Below the pieces are notes generated by a model, which ran no database searches, was not told the origin of the DNA, and saw only the letters and a program-made list of their open reading frames with translations. From Tubulanus polymorphus (Eukaryota > Nemertea > Palaeonemertea > Tubulaniformes > Tubulanidae), in contig NC_134025.1 of assembly GCF_964204645.1 (NCBI RefSeq), forward strand, positions 7,197,001 through 7,261,000: 64,000 nucleotides of DNA, given 5' to 3'. The position numbers and the translations under genes were made by a program. The stretch's first letter is position 1; each line of letters opens with the position of its first letter. Shown here one piece after another: positions 52,781-64,000 of this stretch.

Positions 52781-54240
52781 GCAAATCATGTAAATTAATG
52801 TTTACATTGCTTTGATGTAATTATGCTGTTCAGTATTATTATTGTTTTATACAGCTTCTAATAAACCAGTTATTAATACAAAATTGCATTCTTAAATGTG
52901 CCTTCTTTTTAGTTATGGTTTTTCCCCTCAAGACGTCATGGAAATGGGTCCAACCTACTTCCCTGGCCTGACTGTTGAACGACTGTCATTTCGAGGTAAT
53001 TAGATAGAGCTAAGGATGACTCCATGAGGTTAGAACTTCCACATTTCATTTTGCATTTCGGAAGGATGTTCTTATTGATAGTACAGAATGACTGACTCTT
53101 CGAGCAACTGATATTAGTTCCAGTACATCCCCATGTCCACGATTCATCTCAGTCTCCAGCTGTGGTTGGTTTCAGATACGGTACCCGGGTTTTGTTGCGG
53201 CCAGAGAACACCCAAGATGAAATGAGCAGTAAGATGATATGTAGACAGAACATTTCACATTCAGCGAAGCAGAATGTTACAGTACAGAAGTTGTCCTCAC
53301 ATAAACTCTTTAACAGCACTGGTTGTTCAGCTAATATGCAGGACCAATATCAACAGCACTGGTTGTTCAGCTAATATGCAGGACCAATATCTCACCTTAG
53401 TGTTGACCAAAAAATGACCAGGACTGCGTGGAGTCATTGACCAGATTAGTCTGAATACCAGAAGTTCCCTGTCCTTTCTTTATAGGCAAGTCATTGGTTC
53501 CTCTGGTCCATCTCACAGTCTGTCCTTTGAGAATAGGGGTTTATTTATCTCCAAGTACTGTGGTTTACCACAGAGATTGAAAAGTCTAAGATACTAAAAG
53601 CAGTCTTTTTAGAAGTGCTGGGATCCAAAAGACCAAGAAACAATGAAAACAGATTATTCAAAATAGAATCTATTATATTTGCCATAAAGAAATAATTTCA
53701 ATACACAGCCGAAGTGGAAAGTTATCATATTTAAATCAATGTAAAGCACCATCTCAAACGTAAGTACCAGCGGCGTAATACTCAAAAAGTAAAATACAAT
53801 ACAAACACAAAATAAACACATCGTATTTACATAAGACTTAATTGCGACAGATAAATTACTTCAACACAGCTTCATTACAATGTCACTGGAAAATGAAGAT
53901 ACCTACAAAAATCAGCATAATTGAGGATAAAGTTATTATCAAAAATTCTAATCTAGTATTTATGAATTTTTGTTAATATACAAATGTTTAATCAATTCTC
54001 TTAAGCCTTTAATTCAGAAGATTGTCAACAGTTTTAAGAAATTGTTTCGACGTAATATTCTTCAATCATCACAATATTTTCAACAGGGATATCAAACAAC
54101 CGTATTATGAAATCTCATTAGCATTAACACGATTAATTCCTTGTTGTTAAAGGGTTGAATAGCAATTTTATGGATGGTCCCTATAAGTAAAATGATCTTT
54201 GACAGTTTCTTTGTCGCAAGTGTCCTAATTCAGTTCATTA
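52781..54240. other. tail-to-tail intergenic region, with 3' UTR of TMEM179
   Basis: No coding exon seen. This stretch separates the 3' ends of the convergent RIN-like and TMEM179 genes and must include the TMEM179 3' UTR. A 40-bp tandem duplication is at 53312-53391. A minus-strand AATAAA is at 53540-53545, and ATTAAA variants lie nearer the stop codon (about 53986). Confidence 0.5.
53312..53391. repeat. perfect 40-bp tandem duplication
   Basis: Two identical consecutive copies, 53312-53351 and 53352-53391, each beginning AACAGCACTGGTTGTTCAG and ending GGACCAATATC. Their identity implies a recent duplication or a repeat that varies in number. Confidence 0.95.
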
Positions 54241-56153
54241 TTAAATACTACTAGCGTCTGATCGATGCACAAGACGCTCTCTTTCATTTTGGACTGCTGT
54301 CTTCATATCTTCAATTTCAGAAAGTTTGTACATCTTAAAAACCCACATGATACTCAGAACAAGCCAACAAAACCAAACAGACCAAAGTCCAAACTGAAAA
54401 GAAAAAGTTTAAACTTGTAAACAAAAACAAGTAGGGAGATAACAAAATTCTATGAAAAATTATCTAAAAATTAATGAAATATTTATCATTTCAGTTTCTA
54501 AATTATTTTGTTAAGATTAGATGATACCTGAGCCATTCCAAATTGAGTGTAAAATTTTGATGAGATTATATTGCTGCCAACCATTAAATCAATTTGAGCA
54601 TCTTGACAGCTGAAACACCAAGAAAATCAGATCTTTATGCTATCATTGAGACCAAACAGCCATAAAGCTTCCTGACGATAAGAATTTGAGGATAGAATAT
54701 ATTCATGCATAAGTACACTTGCACACATAAAATACATTACAAAATGGATAAATTAAGATGGATATAACATTGACCTGATAAGTTCAATCTACTATAGCCA
54801 GTAATGCTCATAAACGCATTAATTTCAATGAATTTCAATTAGATACTGTGTAGATAGACTTGATGATGATAAGCACTATGAACTTGTGTGACTAAAACGA
54901 GGATGTAAGACTGATATGAATCAATACTCCACAGCTGGTTCAATAGCACATCGATGTATATAACAGCACAATGACAGTTCATGAGCGTGAAAATGTATAT
55001 GGCCTAGTGTGTGAGCATGAAAATTCATACTTACGACATATAATTCTGATTAAGTAGATGGCACCATGCTTGGAATCCGGTGGATATCGTAATAGCAGCG
55101 GCGAATGTCAGTATCGTAAAACCACAACTTAACAGCATATTACATAGACCTTCATTCCAACCACTGGAAGATTTTTAAAACTCTAAAATAAAGGCTCAAC
55201 GACCCATTATTGCCTAACATAAATATAGAAAGAACTTTTAATAAGAATAGAAAGAACAGGTCAATTTTTACCATATCGCGGACTTAACACTGATGATCGC
55301 TAATAGTATTTTAGCTGAAACGTTGCTCGAAATATAATCATTTTGATATAGAACTTTTCATTTTTTGCTAATTTATCGTGGGATTATCTTATCGCGGACT
55401 TGTTCCTGCATTTTGACAAGCTATTCACCTCCCTCGATTTAAGACTTATTTTCCGTTTAATTTTCAAGGTTATGCTTCCTGTTTGACTCATAGCAAAGAT
55501 CATGAATCTTCCTTATACCACATCAGATATACACACTATAGAATGAATTTTTGCTTTCTGTGTAAAAACCCTTTTTCTGATGAAAGGTTTTACATGTTAT
55601 TGTTGTATTTCCTTATATTTGTTAGTACCAGCAAGATGCTATATGATGCTATATAACAGGAGAATAGTTATGTACATCAACACTTAAAAAGGGGTACGAG
55701 TTGACCAGGTATGAGATGTCCGTAAATCATGTAGCCTCTACTAGAATTCCGGAGCGACACAACCTAGGCCTATAGGTCTACTGTAATAATAGTTAACTTA
55801 CTTAATTCATTATTACCACATCGTTTATTTTTTTGACAAGACATGTCATCTTACCGAAATACTTACATGTCGATTCCTTTACCTAGGTGAACAAATGAGA
55901 CAATTGTTGAGAGTAAACAGACAAACATTGTCGCCACTCCGACGAATAAACTGAAGTTACATCCAGTGGAAGTACCCCATTCAGTAATAACCAACGTTCC
56001 ATTGTTCAACCAGTTCCCTCGAGCATTTAACAAACAATGTCCATTGAAATCACTTTGGTTAACGGCCAATGGAATGAAAATGAAGAAAGCTAGCACAAAT
56101 GCCACCGAGTAAGTCACTGTCTTAATTAGAATCACTAAATTTCCTAATCCCAT
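54241..56153 (-). CDS. TMEM179: TMEM179-family four-pass membrane protein (4 exons, 211 aa)
   Basis: Multi-pass membrane protein of the TMEM179/TMEM179B family; its molecular role is not established. Exons in coding order on the minus strand: 56153-55883, 55164-55035, 54609-54528, 54393-54241. Phases join to 211 codons plus TAA. The donor at 55882 (CCTAG then GTAAAG) is chosen because it keeps exon 2 open; a nearby GTAAGT does not. Four hydrophobic stretches: about residues 8-30 (VTYSVAFVLAFFIFIPLAV), 68-90, 95-120 and 165-185. The first loop carries two Cys and N-glycosylation-type NQS and NGT sequons. Family hallmarks are FNGHCLL, EWG, GFQAWCH and the stretch QDAQIDL...FYTQFGMAQFGLW, which matches human TMEM179 better than TMEM179B. 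The C-terminus is charged and probably cytosolic. Confidence 0.92.
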
Positions 56154-56213
56154 TTCTACAACTGTCTATTTGATTTTGACGTTATACTTCCTGGTTAATA
56201 GTTTCATCAATGA

Positions 56214-56227
56214 CTACCAGATGGCAG
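56214..56227 (+). promoter_or_regulatory. CTCF-like motif upstream of TMEM179
   Basis: CTACCAGATGGCAG matches the CTCF core CCASYAGRKGGCRS at 13 of 14 positions. It lies about 60 bp upstream of the TMEM179 ATG. A second site of the same type is in the seipin promoter at 63190-63203. Binding is inferred only. Confidence 0.4.
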
Positions 56228-57833
56228 CATAGGCTAACAGACCTGCCACTAAAAGAAAACATACTTTCATATTTTTTTTGTAAGAACGATTTATTTTCAT
56301 TTTTAATATAAATCAAATAATTTACACAAAATTATGAAATTTCTGACTGTGTATTTTCATATGTGAATGTACAGTATCATATTGGAGACCGCTTATTACT
56401 CCTTGGCAAATATATAACTATAATATGTTACACTTTGTATTTTGTTTAATGTTTGTTTGTTTACTATGCAATGAAGGATGACAATGATGATGATATGACA
56501 TTCCAAATAGAGCATCTCAATTTGCAAAATTCTAGCATGGTGCTGACTAATTAGGCTAAAAAAACAAAACAAAAGAGGATAGGGCCCAGAGGCTTCATAA
56601 ACCTTTGCAATTCAATAGCAATAGCAATTAAGTAGCAAAACAGGAAGCTGATAACTTCCACATCATACATTCAAATAGGTTTACGTATTTTAAAAGACAA
56701 ACAGTGCCTCCTGGTTTCTTTCTTAAAAGCTGGAAAATCATTAAAACTCACTTTCTCAGTCGGCCTACATCGATACCCAATGCCCAAAATGTATAATTAA
56801 CAGGAATATAGTGAGAGTGCAAACATGTGACCACACAGCACGACCCATAGGGCACAAAAATACATTATACTAATGTGGACATCAAAAGAAAGGATTGCTT
56901 CCTATCAGTACGAGCACATGGAAACCTGAATCGACACGCACAGTTCATGAATCGATTTTTCTTCGACTGTACGTGTATGTGGAATAAGCGAGTATTTCAC
57001 GATCCCCATTTTCTTCGAGAACATATTTCAACTTAAAATACACCGACACGAATAACACATTCGTTTCGAGTGCAAACTAAAAAGCTTTTCCTACTAAATG
57101 ATACTAAGATGTATGTTAATACTACTACACAAACACGTACAGAGAATTTTCCATTACATGTTTTGTTTTTTGCTTCTTACGCGCATCACGTTTATAAAGC
57201 CGCATTTCTATTAACACTATAATATGTTATAATAACAACAATACTAACCATTCAAATATTACAGTTTTAAAAACAATTCCGAGGATATGACGCGACAAAA
57301 GACAAACGTATCGGAAGAATTTATCAACGCCAAGAATATTAACATCTGCATTATCATCTCTTCTCTCAGTCACAGCATCGCAAACCATCCAAATATCCCG
57401 ACGGTAAACTCAAACATTTTGAAAAATCAGCACATTCAGTCTTTCTTACATTTTTGTGAAGAGATTAGAATAAAATCACGCACGACTCGAGTTACACCAT
57501 TTTACAAGGATATCTTGATATCAGTCATTTTATTTCTCCCATTTTAACATCACTCTTAACTACATGCACCCTACATACGTTTACATGCAAATCTTTTCAT
57601 CGACAGGTCAAAATTCCCACTCATGAAAGTATTACAAAACAACGATTATTCCCAGCATGTCGATTCATGAGAATCAATCTTGAAGCAAGTGTAGCTAAAA
57701 CAACTGAAAATATCATATTCTATGCATGATGAACACGCAGCATTTTTTAAAACCCAATCAACACCAAGACACCAAACTCGATATGACAAGTCAAGGTCTG
57801 CATTCTGTTTTTTTTTTTTACATTTTAAAATCA
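56228..57833. other. intergenic region with a CpG-rich patch
   Basis: No gene recognised between the TMEM179 promoter and the 3' end of the poly(A) polymerase gene. From about 56,930 to 57,560 CpG becomes frequent again, unlike the surroundings. An 86-codon plus-strand open frame (57287-57547) in this patch has no family match and no splice partners. The patch may be an unmethylated regulatory region. Confidence 0.4.
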
Positions 57834-57839
57834 TTTATT
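57834..57839 (-). terminator. poly(A) signal candidate of the poly(A) polymerase gene
   Basis: AATAAA on the minus strand (TTTATT on plus), about 510 bp after the stop codon, beside a T-rich tract on the plus strand. Other hexamers further on (about 56288) would give a much longer 3' UTR. Confidence 0.4.
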
Positions 57840-58346
57840 AAAGTACTAAATAAAGAGAGAACATGTTGAACACAATATTGTTGTTGTAGTAGTGCGACAG
57901 TATCGTATCATTAGTTTGAACAATAAATGACATTTCCTGAGAATATCAAGACAGAATTTTACAAAATGAATTACGAGTGTCGTTCTGTAATGAATCCGTA
58001 GGCTCCAATCACTGGATGCGTGTTTTGGTCAGAGATAAATACTTACCACACCACAGGAGCATTTAACTCACAGAGAATTTTCACACTGTATCAACAACTG
58101 AGTTTCCAGCATTGCTGCAATAGCCAACTGAAAATATCGTCGTATTCTACCCTACATATTTTGTATCAGCACCTGTTTAACCTGAAACAAAAAAATATCA
58201 ATATTTTTATGGAGGGAGTATAAGAGCTATGTACACTAAATATAGACATCTTCCTGCTTCCCACATATTTCGTATTCATACATTATTTCATAATAAACAT
58301 GATTACTTACATAAACAAAGTTAACAACCCTAGCATGGGACAATCT

Positions 58347-62593
<4,247 letters not shown>

Positions 62594-63189
62594 ACTAACA
62601 ACAGTAACTGAAGTGAAGAATGATGATTCAGAGATAAAAAGTGAATGAGACAGCGCTTGAATTGTCTATTATTACATGACGAGGTATTCAACGGAGTGAT
62701 ACTAAAAGCATGATAAGGAATGGCAGTAAACAAAAGCACCTCAAATTAAGATAGAGGTCACATAAGTTATTTTTGGCTGGTTGGGAAAAAAAATTTTCGG
62801 GGCAATGAAAATAATGAAATGAATGGAGTTTGTAAAAAAATGAAGACACGCAACAGCGCATACCATGGAGTCCTAAACACAATTAAATACCTGTTTTTCA
62901 ACGGGAATAGATAAATGCCAATAATTAACTGGTTGCAAGGGTTGTATTAAGGTCTAATCAGGTTTTTCCGGGCGCTCACATGCTCAACATTTTGAAATAG
63001 TACAAATTTTGACAAACATGGCGGAAATTCACAAAATTACCCACAATGCTCGAAAACCTAACCATTTTTGTCAACTAGCAACCAATTAATCAACCAATTA
63101 ATATATTACTGCCAATTAACAAATTATTCAATTATCAAATCTATGATACGTTTTAATTTTACATTAATGTAAGAAAATTCAAATTAGAG

Positions 63190-63203
63190 GCACTAGGTGG
63201 CAG
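63190..63203 (+). promoter_or_regulatory. CTCF-like motif upstream of seipin
   Basis: GCACTAGGTGGCAG matches CCASYAGRKGGCRS at 13 of 14 positions, 58 bp before the seipin ATG. Binding is inferred. Confidence 0.45.
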
Positions 63204-63220
63204 CACCTCCTGGTACCAAA

Positions 63221-63230
63221 ACCCGGAAGT
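63221..63230 (+). promoter_or_regulatory. ETS-type motif upstream of seipin
   Basis: ACCCGGAAGT contains the core CCGGAAGT of ETS/GABP sites, common near start sites of housekeeping genes. It lies about 30 bp before the ATG and may be close to or downstream of the transcription start. Confidence 0.5.
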
Positions 63231-63260
63231 AAAAAGTATTATTTGGAGAGAACTGTCAAA

Positions 63261-63940
63261 ATGATTTTATCATGGATAAGTGCTGTGATAAATTGGCTGA
63301 AAGTTAGCACATCAGTATGGGTTTCCAAAATCAAACACACAGTTGTAAGAGTAGTCCTCTCCATTAGCATTTTAGCGCTTTTACTTTGGATATCTATATT
63401 TTTATATGGAACTTTTTACTATATTTATATGCCATCGATATCTCACATGAAACCAGTACATCTCCACTTTCGGTAAGAGCAGTTTCGGACGTTTCGTATA
63501 TATTCTTCGCGTATTTCTTGTTGCTTATTAGATATTGCAAGTTAGAATAATTTTAAGGGCCTATTGTCATTACTGTAGGCTATCACAGATTTTTTTTTTA
63601 CTAATTGCTTGCTTGCTCAGACTTGCACGCCATTATAATGATTTCATTAATTGTCACCCTACATAGGCCTATTGATGTTTTTTCCACAGTTCTGCATCTA
63701 CACAAGACGATAAATATGCATCTTTCCCTGAAGCTGATGTCTCACTTGTATCTATTGACAAAGATCAGGTATTGCAGATTGAAATTAGATATGCCTGTTA
63801 TTGTTCTTGATTGAGTAAGCTAAGTTTTTTATGCTGAAATGTCCTTAATTATACCTAATTCTAGTTGATGGTCAGAGGTCAGCCATATATAATATGCCTT
63901 CAATTAGACATGCCTGAATCACCTGTCAATCAAAAGTTAG
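63261..63940 (+). CDS. BSCL2: seipin, N-terminal part (cut by window edge)
   Basis: Seipin is an ER membrane protein that forms rings at ER-lipid droplet contacts and guides droplet growth. Exons seen: 63261-63472, 63690-63768, 63865-63940; phases join and the last donor is GTGAGT, so the gene continues past the right edge (122 of perhaps 350-400 codons are visible). The ATG at 63261 is the first Met in frame. A first membrane helix (about residues 30-50) runs into the hallmark [20 protein letters not shown], followed by KPVHLHFR. Exon 3 reads [24 protein letters not shown], shown in pieces: GQPY and [10 protein letters not shown] are the conserved opening of the lumenal beta-sandwich domain. 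The second membrane helix lies outside the window. Confidence 0.93.
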
Positions 63941-64000
63941 GTGAGTATGAGAAATATAAATGGTAATTATGATTCTCATTAAATCTAGCCATTGACTCAA

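Larger units (their letters stand above)
62594..63260. promoter_or_regulatory. divergent promoter between poly(A) polymerase and seipin
   Basis: The two start codons are 667 bp apart in head-to-head orientation. The interval holds a YY1-like core (ACATGGCGGAAATT, core at 63018-63024), a CTCF-like site (63190-63203) and an ETS-type site (63221-63230), and no other gene. Transcription start sites cannot be placed, and a 5' UTR exon for the polymerase may lie within it. Confidence 0.6.

Overview
The window is eukaryotic nuclear DNA, AT-rich and intron-rich, from an invertebrate animal. All gene assignments come from exons read by eye: GT/AG boundaries, matching phases and recognisable conserved motifs. 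The gene content (a cysteine-synthase-like enzyme, a Sprint/RIN-type protein, TMEM179, canonical poly(A) polymerase, seipin), short introns and a tRNA-derived SINE fit a marine invertebrate such as a lophotrochozoan or a non-vertebrate deuterostome. The species cannot be fixed from the sequence alone.

Layout. Bases 1 to about 36,690 are gene-poor. I recognise no gene there, only two splice-bounded orphan exons (minus strand, 29335-29811 and 19035-19216), a 38-codon Arg/Gln-rich small ORF (21681-21797), a 27-unit GAT microsatellite (13531-13611), one miniature inverted-repeat element (24000-24300) and two possible pogo-type ends. This half is visibly rich in CpG. At about 36.7 kb the sequence turns CpG-poor and stays so to the end, apart from a patch near 56.9-57.5 kb. 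That is the pattern expected from mosaic invertebrate gene-body methylation.

The right half holds five genes. (1) Plus strand, 36692-39302: a 12-exon, 371-residue PLP-dependent cysteine-synthase-like enzyme with a mitochondrial-type leader. (2) Plus strand, 45401-52485 (alternative first exon at 43107): a Sprint/RIN-family Rab5 exchange factor of about 1,480 residues with SH2, proline-rich, RH/VPS9 and RA-like regions, including one 820-codon exon. (3) Minus strand, 54241-56153: a four-exon TMEM179 membrane protein of 211 residues. (4) Minus strand, 58347-62593: an 18-exon canonical nuclear poly(A) polymerase of 714 residues, with one GC-AG intron directly before the third catalytic aspartate. 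(5) Plus strand, 63261 to beyond the window edge: the first three coding exons of seipin (BSCL2), divergent from the poly(A) polymerase.

The genes do not form a functional pathway; they look like neighbouring housekeeping genes. Shared promoter-type motifs are visible: a YY1-like site at the cysteine-synthase start codon, CTCF-like matches just upstream of TMEM179 and in the poly(A) polymerase/seipin divergent promoter, and an ETS site in the latter. The region between genes 1 and 2 and the first intron of gene 2 are a nest of small repeats: a 61-bp-arm foldback with a TA core, a SINE with target-site duplication, and a second miniature inverted-repeat element.
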